From contig NZ_QJUI01000004.1 in NCBI RefSeq assembly GCF_004327285.1, positions 241,602-305,601 of the forward strand: a stretch of 64,000 nucleotides of DNA. Reading direction: 5' to 3'. This DNA comes from Phytopseudomonas daroniae (lineage in GTDB: Bacteria > Pseudomonadota > Gammaproteobacteria > Pseudomonadales > Pseudomonadaceae). The translations under genes were made by a program, and so were the position numbers. Under the pieces are notes generated by a model, which did not search any database, had not been told where the DNA came from, and saw only the letters and a program-made list of their open reading frames with translations. This document shows positions 45,553 through 54,661 of the stretch, piece after piece (within the stretch, counting starts at the first letter, position 1; every line of letters starts with the position of its first letter).

Positions 45553-46161
45553 ATGAAAAAACTGCTTTGTCTCTGCACCGTATTCCTATCACTCACCCTG
45601 ACCGGTTGCGTGTCCTTCATACCTGCCGGCCCTATCGGTGACCCGGCCCAGAAAGCGCAGTCCACCCAGCCTCGCGCAGCGATGGTCGAAGACGTGGTGA
45701 TCACCGACAGCAAGGTCAACGATGCACGGCGTAAGACACTCAGCGCCCAGTTCACCGAGCAACTGGCCCGCCGTGTGGAACGCGGCGAGTACTTCGAGGA
45801 AGTGATCAGTTTTCCCGCCACACTCGGCGAGCAGGACGTCGCCCTCAAGTTCACCTTCACCTCGCTGAAAGCCAAACGCACACCACACCCGGCCTACTTT
45901 CCCGGCGCCCTGCTGACCCTGACCATGTGGATCTGGGTGAACGGCCCGATCTACGTCGACAAGTACGACGTCGCCGGCAACCTGCAGATCGTCGACGCCC
46001 ACGGCAAGCTGCTGAGCAGCAGTGAGCAGGCGGTGAAGCTGAACCAGAACACCGGTCTGTGGGACAACGATTACTTCAACACCTCGCTCGGCGCCGATCA
46101 GCTGAACCAGTTGGTCGAACAGCTTCTGCAAGACGCCACCCGCAAACTCGCCAAACCCTGA
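45553..46161 (+). CDS. Outer-membrane lipoprotein, unknown function
   Basis: A 202-residue lipoprotein with lipobox LTLTGC at residues 14-19. The mature part starts with a Pro/Gly-rich linker, then a mixed alpha/beta domain (VEDVVITDSKVNDARRKTL...). The segment TMWIWVNGPIYVDKYDVAGNLQIVDAHGKLL suggests a membrane-touching strand pair. I do not recognise a named family. The next gene (14 bases on) encodes a related-looking lipoprotein, so they form an operon and perhaps work together. Confidence 0.7.
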   Translation: MKKLLCLCTVFLSLTLTGCVSFIPAGPIGDPAQKAQSTQPRAAMVEDVVITDSKVNDARRKTLSAQFTEQLARRVERGEYFEEVISFPATLGEQDVALKFTFTSLKAKRTPHPAYFPGALLTLTMWIWVNGPIYVDKYDVAGNLQIVDAHGKLLSSSEQAVKLNQNTGLWDNDYFNTSLGADQLNQLVEQLLQDATRKLAKP

Positions 46162-46175
46162 CAAGGACGTCCCCC

Positions 46176-46754
46176 ATGAAACAGCTGCTTTCCGCCATCC
46201 TGGCCACCGCCCTGCTCGCCCTCACCGGCTGCGTGTCCTATTCGAATCACGACCTGGCCCCGCTCGAACAATGGCCGCTGGCAGCTCCTGCCGAGGTCAA
46301 GCCTGCCGCTCACCTGAAAGTCGAAAGCCGCTACCTGTTCAATGAGCAGAATCGTGCCGGTGGTTTCGATCAGAGCAACCTCGAAACGCTACTGGTGCAG
46401 CAGTTCAAGGACAGTGGACGCTTCAGCGCCGTGACCACGGCCAAGGAGCACTCGGATGTCTACGTCAGTGTGCGCGTGACCAACCATGAGCGCGGTAGCA
46501 TGGTCGGCGCAGTGGTCACCGGCGCCACCTTCTTCATCATTCCGGGCCGGTTCAAGAACGAACTGACCATGGAAATGCAATTCATGGGCGCGGACGGCAA
46601 CGTGCTCGGCAAGGTGGAAAAGAGCGAGAGCATCACCACCTGGATGCAGTTGCTGCTGATCTTCGCCGTGCCGTTCAACGAGTCGGCCGATAACATCCTT
46701 GTCCAGCTTACCCGCAGCAGCCTGGAAGAGGCGCAACGCCAGAAGCTGATCTGA
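46176..46754 (+). CDS. Second lipoprotein of the pair, unknown function
   Basis: A 192-residue lipoprotein with lipobox LALTGC at residues 14-19 and the same CVSY/CVSF start as its neighbour. The mature part has SNLETLLVQQFKDSGRFSAVTT and a conserved-looking hydrophobic segment GSMVGAVVTGATFFIIPGRF, followed by ELTMEMQFMGADGNVLG. The layout (hydrophobic loop then strands) parallels the first lipoprotein, suggesting an old duplication. Function is unknown. Confidence 0.7.
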   Translation: MKQLLSAILATALLALTGCVSYSNHDLAPLEQWPLAAPAEVKPAAHLKVESRYLFNEQNRAGGFDQSNLETLLVQQFKDSGRFSAVTTAKEHSDVYVSVRVTNHERGSMVGAVVTGATFFIIPGRFKNELTMEMQFMGADGNVLGKVEKSESITTWMQLLLIFAVPFNESADNILVQLTRSSLEEAQRQKLI

Positions 46755-46843
46755 CGCAATCAAAAGGGGCAGCGAGTTCGATGCTCGCGTCCCTGCACAG
46801 CCACTCAGATGGACAGCGTTTACGCACTCAAGGATTGATGAGC

Positions 46844-47326
46844 ATGTACTACCCCAGAGAAGAACAGCGCGACTTTCTGTTCACCTTATCCTCCTTCGCC
46901 CTCTGGATGATTCCCGTCTTCGCCTTCATCGCCTTTCTGGCGCAGAGCGGCGCCACGGTTGCAATTATCAAGGTGTGGCCGGCAACCATGGAAGGCGTCG
47001 TTACGTCGGTAAAAACACTGCCGAATAACGACAATGTTCGACAGTATGAATACCGTTTCGACAAGGCAGACGGAACCCGCTTTGTGGATGTTTTCGAACT
47101 GTATCGCCAACCTGGTACGCCAACCTACTCGGTGGGCCAAACCATTGAGATCATGCAGTCGCGCCTGTTCCCAAATGTTCAAATGCCGCGTGAGCGCTAC
47201 GAGCACAGCCGCATGAACTTTCTAGTTTTCACGGCCTGCATCGCTGCTATTTTCGGACTGCTAGCCGTATCCATCTACGCGCTGGTCAGGCAGTGCTCCC
47301 ATGCACGGGAAGATATTCATTACTGA
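46844..47326 (+). CDS. DUF3592-like membrane protein
   Basis: A 160-residue protein with two membrane helices (SFALWMIPVFAFIAFLAQSG and FLVFTACIAAIFGLLAVSIY) flanking a periplasmic beta domain that starts WPATMEGVVTSVKTLPNNDNVRQYEYRF. This is the DUF3592 plan. The second ATG (46844) has AAGGA at nine bases; an earlier in-frame ATG at 46838 is too close. Function unknown. It may belong to the lipoprotein operon, with a 90-base gap. Confidence 0.65.
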   Translation: MYYPREEQRDFLFTLSSFALWMIPVFAFIAFLAQSGATVAIIKVWPATMEGVVTSVKTLPNNDNVRQYEYRFDKADGTRFVDVFELYRQPGTPTYSVGQTIEIMQSRLFPNVQMPRERYEHSRMNFLVFTACIAAIFGLLAVSIYALVRQCSHAREDIHY

Positions 47327-47374
47327 GCCTGCAGCTGCGCTACCCTGAGCGCATCGCTAATGCGGAGGATGCAG

Positions 47375-47800
47375 ATGCCTTATCCACCCTATTTGCAGGC
47401 CGGTGATCGGGTCGTGCTGTTCGATGGCGTCTGCAAGCTATGCAATGGCTGGATCCGTTTCCTGATTCGCCATGACCCTAACAGCAGGCTCAAGCTGTGC
47501 AGCGCGCAATCCACACAGGGCCAGGCGATTCTCGCCTGGTTCGATATGCCGTTGGATCATTTCGACACGCTACTGTATGTCGAGGGCGCTCAGGCGCTGC
47601 AGCGCAGCGATGCCATTCTGGCGATCCTCCGGCAACTGCCGGCGCCCTGGCGCTGGTTGACGGTGCTGCGCGTGTTGCCCCGGGGCCTGCGCGATTGGAG
47701 TTACGACCGCGTCGCCCGCAATCGCTATCGCCTGTTCGGCCGCCACGAGCATTGTCAGTTGCCTCGCCCCGAAGACCGCGAACGCTTCCTGCATGACTGA
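47375..47800 (+). CDS. DCC-family thiol-disulfide oxidoreductase-like protein (DUF393)
   Basis: A 141-residue protein. VVLFDGVCKLCNGWIRFLIRHD contains the DxxCxxC signature that names the family, on a thioredoxin-like strand. LKLCSAQSTQGQ and SDAILAILRQLP follow in the usual order. The start at 47375 has GGAGG seven bases ahead; two earlier in-frame ATGs exist. The redox partner is unknown. Members are often near respiratory or membrane genes. Confidence 0.82.
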   Translation: MPYPPYLQAGDRVVLFDGVCKLCNGWIRFLIRHDPNSRLKLCSAQSTQGQAILAWFDMPLDHFDTLLYVEGAQALQRSDAILAILRQLPAPWRWLTVLRVLPRGLRDWSYDRVARNRYRLFGRHEHCQLPRPEDRERFLHD

Positions 47801-47941
47801 TGCCCTGCTCGCGCATCTGCCCCTGGAGGTGATCGTCATCTGCCACAGCCTGGTGCCGAAACTGCGTCACCAAACTGCCTCACGGCATGGCAGCGATCGC
47901 TGAGATCGCGTTGCGTGCCAAACGCGTCGAATAGGCGTGAC

Positions 47942-48526
47942 TCAGTTGCGCCCTTGCTCACGCAGCAGCCGCGATACCTCGGCCTGACGACGATAGGCCG
48001 GCGCCTCCACGGCGTTGAAGTCGCGACTGTAACGCGCCGCGAACCCGGCGCTGCCCCATTCCCGGTACTGCTGCACGTGCAGCAGCTCGTGGGCCCACAG
48101 GGCCACATCCTGCTCAGCCATCCGGGCACTGCGAAAAACGATGATGTCGACCAGGGTGACCGCCTTGATATCGGGGTTCTGCATCACATTGCGGGCGGCG
48201 CTCAATTCGTCGTTGTCACCGACCTTGTAGCGCACCGCATCGAGCAGTTCGGCGGAATAGAACGGCAGCAGTTGGCGACGGATTTCAGCGGGAATCGGCA
48301 AGGTGCCTTCACGCGCCGCCGACTCCCGCGAGCGCAGGATCCAGCCTTCCAGCGCGGTCGCCGTGATCGTCCCGGCACGCTCCTGCATGGGCCCGAGCAC
48401 ACCGTTCGGATCGGGTACGCAAATGCAGCCGCCCAGGCAGACCTGGGTTTCGCCGGGCGCACAGGCTAGCGCGGGGGACGCCTGGAAAACAGCCAGTAGA
48501 ACAAGCACCAGGCCAGCCTTTGACAT
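47942..48526 (-). CDS. Secreted DUF4157-like protein with an HExxH-type motif
   Basis: A 194-residue protein with a signal peptide ending SPALACA. A Cys-rich patch (CAPGETQVCLGGCICV, four cysteines) is at the N-terminus of the mature protein. The motif WAHELLHVQQYREWG (about 150-164) matches the HExxH zinc site of DUF4157 metallopeptidase-like domains. The four cysteines probably form disulfides in the periplasm. A substrate is not known. It is convergent with the DCC gene and stands upstream of nothing in an operon. Confidence 0.78.
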   Translation of the reverse strand: MSKAGLVLVLLAVFQASPALACAPGETQVCLGGCICVPDPNGVLGPMQERAGTITATALEGWILRSRESAAREGTLPIPAEIRRQLLPFYSAELLDAVRYKVGDNDELSAARNVMQNPDIKAVTLVDIIVFRSARMAEQDVALWAHELLHVQQYREWGSAGFAARYSRDFNAVEAPAYRRQAEVSRLLREQGRN

Positions 48527-48595
48527 CGGTCGCTCTCGATTACGCAAAGGAGCGACCATGGCGTCAGCGGCGACGGTTGTCCAGTCCCGCGCGCG

Positions 48596-49993
48596 TCAGC
48601 CCAGCGTGTCGAGCCGCAGCGCCTCGGCACAGGCGTCCAGCGAGCGACGCTGGGTGTCGGCGTACAGGCTCAGTTCGTCCTGCACCCTGGCGCCCAGGGC
48701 AGCCTGGAAGTCCGCCTGGTTCGAGTCGATGGCGTAATCGACCTGGGCGCCGTCACCGAGGTTGGACTGGAAGATCCCGGCAGCGCTGACCGGCAGAAAG
48801 TCTTCATAAACCAACGGCTCGTAGCGCACATGGCCGGCTTCGATCAGGGCATCCAGGCGCTGCGGACGATCCTTCTGCTCCGCTGCGGCAATACCTTCGG
48901 GCGTGGCGAAGTAGCGGAAGTAGGCCAGGCCATCGCGGCGCATCGCCTCATGGCTGTCGGGAAAGGCCTGGAAGTGTTCGGCCATCAGCGCGTCATAGCG
49001 CTCGGCATTGGCTTCGCTGGGCGCTTCACCCAAGGACTCGCGGGCGCTGTCGAGCAGTCGGTCGTAAAGCTCGCGACCTTTCGGCGTCAGTGCCGCGCCA
49101 CGCTGTTCGATCTCGCCGAAACGTGCGGTGTGGCTACCCTGCGGCCCGTCCTGGCCGACGAAGGCCACGGCCTCCTGCAGCGCCTTGAAGCTGGTCTGGC
49201 GCAGCAGGATCGGGCAGTTGCGCCGCGGTGGCCCTTCGATCACCGCCTTGGGGGTGATGCCCTGTTGTGGCATGCCGGCCTGGATCGCATCGATATCCAG
49301 GGTACGCGGCGTCAGGTGGTTGATGTGCGGGCCTTTGAAGGCCACCACGTCGGCGATCAGGCGGTGCTGGTCGTGCAGTTGCCGATACTGCTCGGCGCTG
49401 ACCGTGGCCTGGGTGTGCCAGCGGAACGTCTCCAGCGCTTCGCCGACGAACTCGTCCGCCTCGGCGGCCAGCAGGCCACCCGCGGCCTCGCATTGCTCGA
49501 TCAATTCGATGGCCCGCGGGGTGAAGATCCGGCGCCTGGCCAACAAATCGGCAGCCATCGTGCGCAGTTCGGCATCTTCGATCAGCTCCAGGCGCAGCAG
49601 CGAGGTGAATACCCGGAAGGGGCTGGCCTGCAGCGAGGCCTCATGGGTGGCGCGAAACGCCGTGGAATGCACGGGCACGCCCGCTGGTGCCAGGTCGTAA
49701 TAGCCCACCGGCTGCATGCCCATCACCGCGAACAGCCGGCGGATGGTCGACAGCTCGTCGGCCGTACCAAGGCGAATGGCGCCGTGGCGCTCCACGTCCA
49801 GCCGCTCGATCTCGCCGGTGATTCGCAGGTGCTCGGCGACCTCCGGCTGGCGCTGCAGAACCTGCGCATTGATCTGCGCCACCAGCTCCAGCAGCGTGCC
49901 ATAGAGCGGGACTTCGCTTTTGTACAGGTCGGACATGGCGCGGGAAAACTGCGCGCGGATGCTGTCCGGGCTGACGAATGCCGGGTTGTTCAT
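48596..49993 (-). CDS. hglS: 2-oxoadipate dioxygenase/decarboxylase
   Basis: A 465-residue DUF1338-family (VOC-like) iron enzyme. Probable metal-binding histidines are in GVPVHSTAFRATHEAS and in FKGPHINHLTPRTLDID, and EGPPRRNCPILLRQTSFKAL is a strongly conserved part of the family. HglS (YdcJ) converts 2-oxoadipate to D-2-hydroxyglutarate in lysine catabolism. The neighbouring amaB and amaA genes, which generate 2-aminoadipate, support this. ATG 49993 gives MNNPAFVSPD; the longer open frame upstream is non-coding. Confidence 0.9.
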   Translation of the reverse strand: MNNPAFVSPDSIRAQFSRAMSDLYKSEVPLYGTLLELVAQINAQVLQRQPEVAEHLRITGEIERLDVERHGAIRLGTADELSTIRRLFAVMGMQPVGYYDLAPAGVPVHSTAFRATHEASLQASPFRVFTSLLRLELIEDAELRTMAADLLARRRIFTPRAIELIEQCEAAGGLLAAEADEFVGEALETFRWHTQATVSAEQYRQLHDQHRLIADVVAFKGPHINHLTPRTLDIDAIQAGMPQQGITPKAVIEGPPRRNCPILLRQTSFKALQEAVAFVGQDGPQGSHTARFGEIEQRGAALTPKGRELYDRLLDSARESLGEAPSEANAERYDALMAEHFQAFPDSHEAMRRDGLAYFRYFATPEGIAAAEQKDRPQRLDALIEAGHVRYEPLVYEDFLPVSAAGIFQSNLGDGAQVDYAIDSNQADFQAALGARVQDELSLYADTQRRSLDACAEALRLDTLG

Positions 49994-50088
49994 GGTGAGC
50001 GGTTTCTCCCTCGGATCAGCACCAGCGGCTGGCTGACGCCTGGGTTGGATTCTGCGCAGCCAGCCTGGCCCTGGCAACCGACATCTCG

Positions 50089-51024
50089 TCAGCTTTTCAT
50101 TCCCCCAGGGAATGCAGAACCGCGCCCGCCGCTTTCCACCCCAGCCTTGTCCAGCACCCACTCGACCAACGCCCGTACCTTGGGCAACTCCAGCGACTGC
50201 TCGGCGCAGGCAATATAATGCGCGCCCTCGCTGATCTTCAGGTGTTGCCAGGGAATCACCAGCTTGCCTTCGGCCAGCTCGTCCTCGACCAGAAAACGCG
50301 GCACCAGGGCGACACCGCAACCGTCCTGGGCGGCGCGGATGCACATATAGAAGGTGTCGAAGCGCGGGCCGTGATAGCTGTACTCGGTGTCGATGCCCTG
50401 CTCGTCGAACCACTCATGCCAGGCCTCGGGCCGTGAAGCGCATTGCAGCAACACCAGCGACGTCAGGTCACCCGCGCTGGTGAACGCCGTGGCTGGCAGG
50501 ATCGACGGCGCGCAGACCGCGATCACGTCCTCGCCGAACAACTCGATGCACACCGCGCCGGGCCAGGTGCCGTTGCCATAGAAAAAGGCCACGTCGGCCT
50601 TGGCTTGCACCAGATCGAAGGGCTCCAGCTCGTTGCGGATATCCAGATGAATATTCGGATGCGCCCTGGAGAACCCCTTGAGATTGGGGATCAGCCAGCG
50701 TACGCCGAAGGTCGGCTGGGTCGACACGCGCAGCACCTCGGTCTCACCGCCGTAGGAGAGGATGTAGCGGCTGGAGATATCGACCTGGGTCAGGATCTTG
50801 TCGACCTCGGCCAGGTACAGCTCGCCCGCGGGAGTCAGTTGCAGACGTCGGCGAATGCGATGGAACAGCAGGTGCTGGAGCATTTCCTCCAACTGCGCGA
50901 CCTGCTTGCTGACTGCGCTCTGAGTCAGGTGCAGCTCCTCGGCGGCGCGGGTGAAGCTCATGTGCCGGGCTGCCGATTCGAAACACTGCAGGGCGGCCAT
51001 GGTGGGAAGCAGGCGTTTGGACAT
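50089..51024 (-). CDS. LysR-family regulator of the lysine/pipecolate genes
   Basis: A 311-residue LysR protein of the GcvA-like branch: MAALQCFESAARHMSFTRAAEELHLTQSAVSKQV with the helix-turn-helix at about 20-45, and an effector domain containing LRVSTQPTFGVRWLIPNL. It lies between hglS (same strand, 95 bases downstream) and the divergent amaB gene. Control of both by a lysine catabolite is likely from position. Confidence 0.87.
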   Translation of the reverse strand: MSKRLLPTMAALQCFESAARHMSFTRAAEELHLTQSAVSKQVAQLEEMLQHLLFHRIRRRLQLTPAGELYLAEVDKILTQVDISSRYILSYGGETEVLRVSTQPTFGVRWLIPNLKGFSRAHPNIHLDIRNELEPFDLVQAKADVAFFYGNGTWPGAVCIELFGEDVIAVCAPSILPATAFTSAGDLTSLVLLQCASRPEAWHEWFDEQGIDTEYSYHGPRFDTFYMCIRAAQDGCGVALVPRFLVEDELAEGKLVIPWQHLKISEGAHYIACAEQSLELPKVRALVEWVLDKAGVESGGRGSAFPGGMKS

Positions 51025-51211
51025 GAAGACTCCGAGAGCTCGGGCGGCAATGGTTCATTCTCTGAGGGAATGATGTGGTGCGTAAAGGTCGTTTGTTCGA
51101 AAAAAACATTCGGGTCGATACTGCATGAAGTCGCTGCAAACGATGAATCCATTCAGAGCCTGCTGCCGAAGCAGCACAAATCGTCGCCAGGCTGCAACGC
51201 AGGAGAGAACG

Positions 51212-52702
51212 ATGGTTGGCCAATTGCTCGAAAGCCTCGGTGTAAACCCACACGCCTTCCAGGGCGGCGAACATGCCGTATACACCCCGATCGACGGCAG
51301 CCGTATCGCCGGAGTGAACCTGGAAAGCGCCGAGGCGGTGCGCGCCAAGATCGCCGTCGGCCACCAGGCATTTCTGGCCTGGCGTGACGTGCCGGCCCCG
51401 CGCCGCGGCGAGCTGGTACGGATCTTCGGCGAGGTGCTGCGCGAGCATAAGACCGATCTGGGCGAGTTGGTGTCCATCGAGGCCGGCAAGATCACCCAGG
51501 AAGGCCTCGGCGAAGTGCAGGAGATGATCGACATCTGCGACTTCGCCGTCGGCCTGTCGCGCCAGCTCTACGGCCTGACTATCGCGTCCGAGCGCCCGGG
51601 CCACCATATGCGTGAAACCTGGCACCCACTGGGCGTGGTCGGGGTGATCAGTGCCTTCAATTTCCCGGTCGCGGTGTGGGCCTGGAACACCACCCTGGCC
51701 CTGGTCGCCGGCAATGCGGTGATCTGGAAGCCCTCGGAAAAGACCCCGCTGACCGCCCTTGCCTCCCAGGCCCTGTTCGACAAGGCCCTGAAGCGCTTCG
51801 GCGAGGCGCCGCAAGGCCTGGCGCAACTGATCATCGGCGATCGTGAAGCCGGCGAGGCGCTGGTCGACGATGCCCGCGTACCGCTGATCAGCGCCACCGG
51901 CAGCACCCGCATGGGCCGCGAAGTCGGCCCGCGGGTGGCGGCCCGTTTCGGTCGCAGCATTCTCGAACTGGGCGGCAACAACGCGATGATCCTCGCCCCC
52001 AGTGCCGACCTCGACCTGGCCGTGCGCGGCATCCTGTTCAGCGCCGTCGGCACCGCCGGGCAGCGCTGCACCACGCTGCGCCGCCTGATCGCCCACAGTT
52101 CGGTGAAGGATGAAGTGGTCGCCCGCCTCAAGGCGGCCTACGGCAAGGTACGCATCGGCGATCCGCGTCAGGACAACCTGGTCGGCCCGCTGATGGACAA
52201 GCAGGCCTTCGATGCCATGCAAAGCGCCCTGGCCCGTGCCCGCGACGAAGGCGGCAAGGTGTTCGGCGGCGAGCGCCAGTTGCAGGATCGTTACCCCGAT
52301 GCCTACTACGTCAGCCCGGCCATCGTCGAGATGCCCGGCCAGACCGAAGTGGTGCGCTTTGAGACCTTCGCGCCGATCCTTTACGTGCTGAGCTACGACG
52401 AGTTCGAGGACGCCCTGCACCTGAACAACGACGTGCCCCAGGGCCTGTCGTCGTGCATCTTCACCCTCGACGTACGTGAAGCGGAACGCTTCCAGAGCGC
52501 CTCGGGCAGCGACTGCGGCATCGCCAACGTCAATATCGGCACCAGCGGTGCGGAAATCGGCGGCGCCTTCGGTGGCGAGAAAGAGACCGGTGGCGGTCGC
52601 GAATCCGGCTCCGACGCCTGGAAGGCCTACATGCGTCGGCAGACCAACACCATCAACTATTCGCGCCAGTTGCCCCTGGCCCAGGGCATCGTTTTCGACT
52701 GA
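51212..52702 (+). CDS. amaB: L-piperidine-6-carboxylate / 2-aminoadipate semialdehyde dehydrogenase
   Basis: A 496-residue aldehyde dehydrogenase of the ALDH7 (antiquitin) family. NAD-binding and catalytic elements are ISATGSTRMGREV, the general-base Glu in ILELGGNNAMI, and the nucleophile Cys in VGTAGQRCTTLRRL. The C-terminus has the ALDH7 pattern GGAFGGEKETGGGRESGSDAWK (quoted across a longer motif). The enzyme oxidises aminoadipate semialdehyde to L-2-aminoadipate. The ATG at 51212 follows AGGAGAGAACG. Thirteen bases separate it from amaA. Confidence 0.93.
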   Translation: MVGQLLESLGVNPHAFQGGEHAVYTPIDGSRIAGVNLESAEAVRAKIAVGHQAFLAWRDVPAPRRGELVRIFGEVLREHKTDLGELVSIEAGKITQEGLGEVQEMIDICDFAVGLSRQLYGLTIASERPGHHMRETWHPLGVVGVISAFNFPVAVWAWNTTLALVAGNAVIWKPSEKTPLTALASQALFDKALKRFGEAPQGLAQLIIGDREAGEALVDDARVPLISATGSTRMGREVGPRVAARFGRSILELGGNNAMILAPSADLDLAVRGILFSAVGTAGQRCTTLRRLIAHSSVKDEVVARLKAAYGKVRIGDPRQDNLVGPLMDKQAFDAMQSALARARDEGGKVFGGERQLQDRYPDAYYVSPAIVEMPGQTEVVRFETFAPILYVLSYDEFEDALHLNNDVPQGLSSCIFTLDVREAERFQSASGSDCGIANVNIGTSGAEIGGAFGGEKETGGGRESGSDAWKAYMRRQTNTINYSRQLPLAQGIVFD

Positions 52703-52715
52703 GCGAGGTCACGCC

Positions 52716-54002
52716 ATGCGCCAATTGCAGCATGCCTGTCTGTGGGAAACGCTGACGCCGCGCGAATCATTGTCCGGGCCGCTGAATGGCGACGTGCAGG
52801 CAGATGTCTGCATCATCGGCGCAGGCATCACCGGGCTATCGGCTGCCTTGCACCTGCTCGAGCAGGGCCAGACGGTCTGTGTGCTCGACGCCCATGAGGT
52901 GGGCCACGGCGGCTCAGGGCGCAATGTCGGGCTGGTCAACGCCGGCACCTGGATAAAACCGGACGATGTCGAAGCCACCCTGGGCCAACGCCACGGCAGC
53001 CGCCTCAACGACGTGCTCGGTCAGGCACCCGCCGAGGTCTTCGCGCAGATCCAGCGCCTTGCCATCGACTGCCAGGCACGCAACGACGGCACCCTGCACA
53101 TGGCGCACAACGCCGCCGGCCTGGCCGACCTGAAGGATCGTGAAACGCAGTGGCGGCGGCGCGGTGCCGATGTCGAGTTGCTCACGGGTGCGGCCTGTGC
53201 CGAATACTGCGGTACCGAGAAGATCACCGGTGCCCTGCTCGACCGCCGCGCCGGCACCATCAACCCCATGGCCTACACCACGGGTTTGGCCAAGGCGGTC
53301 ATCCGCCTCGGTGGGCGTATTCACCAACATTCGCCGGTGAAGGCGCTGACCCGCTCAGCCGATGTCTGGCAGGTACGCAGCGGCCAGGGGGCCGTGACCG
53401 CGCAGAAGGTGATCATCTCTACCGGCGCCTATACCGAGGGCGAATGGACGGAGCTGCAGCGCCATTACTTCCGCGGCTATTACTACCAGGTCGCCTCGGC
53501 GCCGCTGCACGGCGCCGCCGCTGACCAGGTGCTGCGCCATGGCCAGGGCTCCTGGGACACACGCACAGTGCTCAGCAGCATCCGCCGCGATGCCGATGGC
53601 CGTCTTCTGCTGGGCAGCATGGGCCGGGCCAACAACAAGCCGGACTGGTTCATCCGCGGCTGGGCCGATCGCATCCAGCAGCACTATTTTCCGGAACTGG
53701 GCAAGGTCGAATGGCAACTGCACTGGACGGGCTGCATCGACTTCACGCCGGATCACCTGATGCGCCTGTTCGAACCTGCGACCGGGCTGGTCGCGGTCAC
53801 CGGCTACAACGGCCGCGGCAACACCACCGGTACGGTAGTCGGCAAGGCCCTGGCGCAGTTCCTGTTGAGCGACGACAACGCAGCATTGCCCATTCCGTTC
53901 TCACCGATGCAGGCAGTGCACGGTGCGGAGCTGAGAAGCAGCGTGTACGAAACCGGTTTCTCGCTGTATCACGCGGGCCAGTGCCTCAGGGTCATCCTCT
54001 GA
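52716..54002 (+). CDS. amaA: FAD-dependent L-pipecolate oxidase
   Basis: A 428-residue flavoprotein of the DAO family. The dinucleotide-binding motif is VCIIGAGITGLSAALHLLEQG (G-x-G-x-x-G, about residues 31-50), followed by GHGGSGRNVGLVNAG, a typical DadA/PuuB-like segment. The C-terminal GLVAVTGYNGRGNTTGTVVG closes the FAD site. AmaA oxidises L-pipecolate to piperideine-6-carboxylate, the substrate made available to AmaB. ATG 52716 follows GAGCGAGGTC. Confidence 0.9.
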   Translation: MRQLQHACLWETLTPRESLSGPLNGDVQADVCIIGAGITGLSAALHLLEQGQTVCVLDAHEVGHGGSGRNVGLVNAGTWIKPDDVEATLGQRHGSRLNDVLGQAPAEVFAQIQRLAIDCQARNDGTLHMAHNAAGLADLKDRETQWRRRGADVELLTGAACAEYCGTEKITGALLDRRAGTINPMAYTTGLAKAVIRLGGRIHQHSPVKALTRSADVWQVRSGQGAVTAQKVIISTGAYTEGEWTELQRHYFRGYYYQVASAPLHGAAADQVLRHGQGSWDTRTVLSSIRRDADGRLLLGSMGRANNKPDWFIRGWADRIQQHYFPELGKVEWQLHWTGCIDFTPDHLMRLFEPATGLVAVTGYNGRGNTTGTVVGKALAQFLLSDDNAALPIPFSPMQAVHGAELRSSVYETGFSLYHAGQCLRVIL

Positions 54003-54109
54003 ACGGATCCGAACCAGCCTTTCGATGGGCGCCACGTGGTACCCATCGTGGTCAAGAAAATCTTCGCCCCCCTGCGCGAGCTGGGTAGGCATTGCTGGCC
54101 TGAGGCCCT

Positions 54110-54180
54110 ATCGCCGGCAAGCCGGCTCCTACGCATTGGCGGCAGCCCAGCTCCTGTATGAGCCGACTTGCCGGCGATGA
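54110..54180. repeat. Classical Pseudomonas REP pair
   Basis: ATCGCCGGCAAGCCGGCTCC and, inverted, AGCCGACTTGCCGGCGATGA around about 30 bases; this GCCGGCAAGCCGGC type is distinct from the GTAGGGTGGA family elsewhere in the window. Confidence 0.9.
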
Positions 54181-54193
54181 GCGGGCGGGGTTT

Positions 54194-54505
54194 TCAATCG
54201 GTCAGGCTGGCCGATGCTAGGCTGAGCATCTCTATCTCGCGAATCTCGAAATCCCGGCGCAGGTAATCCATGCGCTGCTGATGGAAGTCACGCATATGCG
54301 GCAAGGCACTGTGCACCGCCAGGTGCTCGCGGGATTGCCAGACCTCGAAGAAGATGAACAGCGTGGGATCCTCGGCATCGCGCAGCATGTGGTATTCGAT
54401 GCAGCCGGGCTCGGCGCGGCTCGGTTCGACATAGGCGCGGAACAGTTTCTCGAAGGCCTCGGCCTGTTCCGGGCGGGTATGGGCGTGAAGGATAAAGCCG
54501 TACAT
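54194..54505 (-). CDS. Antibiotic biosynthesis monooxygenase (ABM) fold protein
   Basis: A 103-residue ferredoxin-like ABM-domain protein: FILHAHTRPEQAEAFEKLFRAYVEPSRAEPGCIEYHMLRDAEDP (outline) and FIFFEVWQSREHLAVHSALPHMRDF. The E-x-W-x-S-x-x-H pattern is typical of YgiN-like quinol monooxygenases. YgiN genes are often next to mdaB, and here mdaB is divergent 156 bases away, which supports a quinone-related role. Confidence 0.85.
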   Translation of the reverse strand: MYGFILHAHTRPEQAEAFEKLFRAYVEPSRAEPGCIEYHMLRDAEDPTLFIFFEVWQSREHLAVHSALPHMRDFHQQRMDYLRRDFEIREIEMLSLASASLTD

Positions 54506-54619
54506 GGGGAGTCTCCGTGGTGAGTGCTATTTAAACCCTACAACACATAAAACCCGGACATTCATGCCTTTCAGTCAATAGTCATTTGCTCGCGCAGGCA
54601 TTTTTCCCACCTGCGGGAG

Positions 54620-54652
54620 CCCGTAACCTGTCGGCATTCAATCAGTTACGGG
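54620..54652 (+). promoter_or_regulatory. Inverted repeat just before mdaB
   Basis: CCCGTAAC and GTTACGGG (8-base perfect arms, 17-base spacer). The right arm overlaps the probable ribosome site ten bases before the ATG. It could be a repressor operator or an RNA hairpin that masks the ribosome site. Confidence 0.5.
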
Positions 54653-54661
54653 AAGCCCCCC

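Noticed and set aside
47793..47905. A 36-codon frame starting over the DCC gene's stop
   Set aside because: It overlaps only by chance in ATGACTGA, has no ribosome site and no similarity I can recognise.
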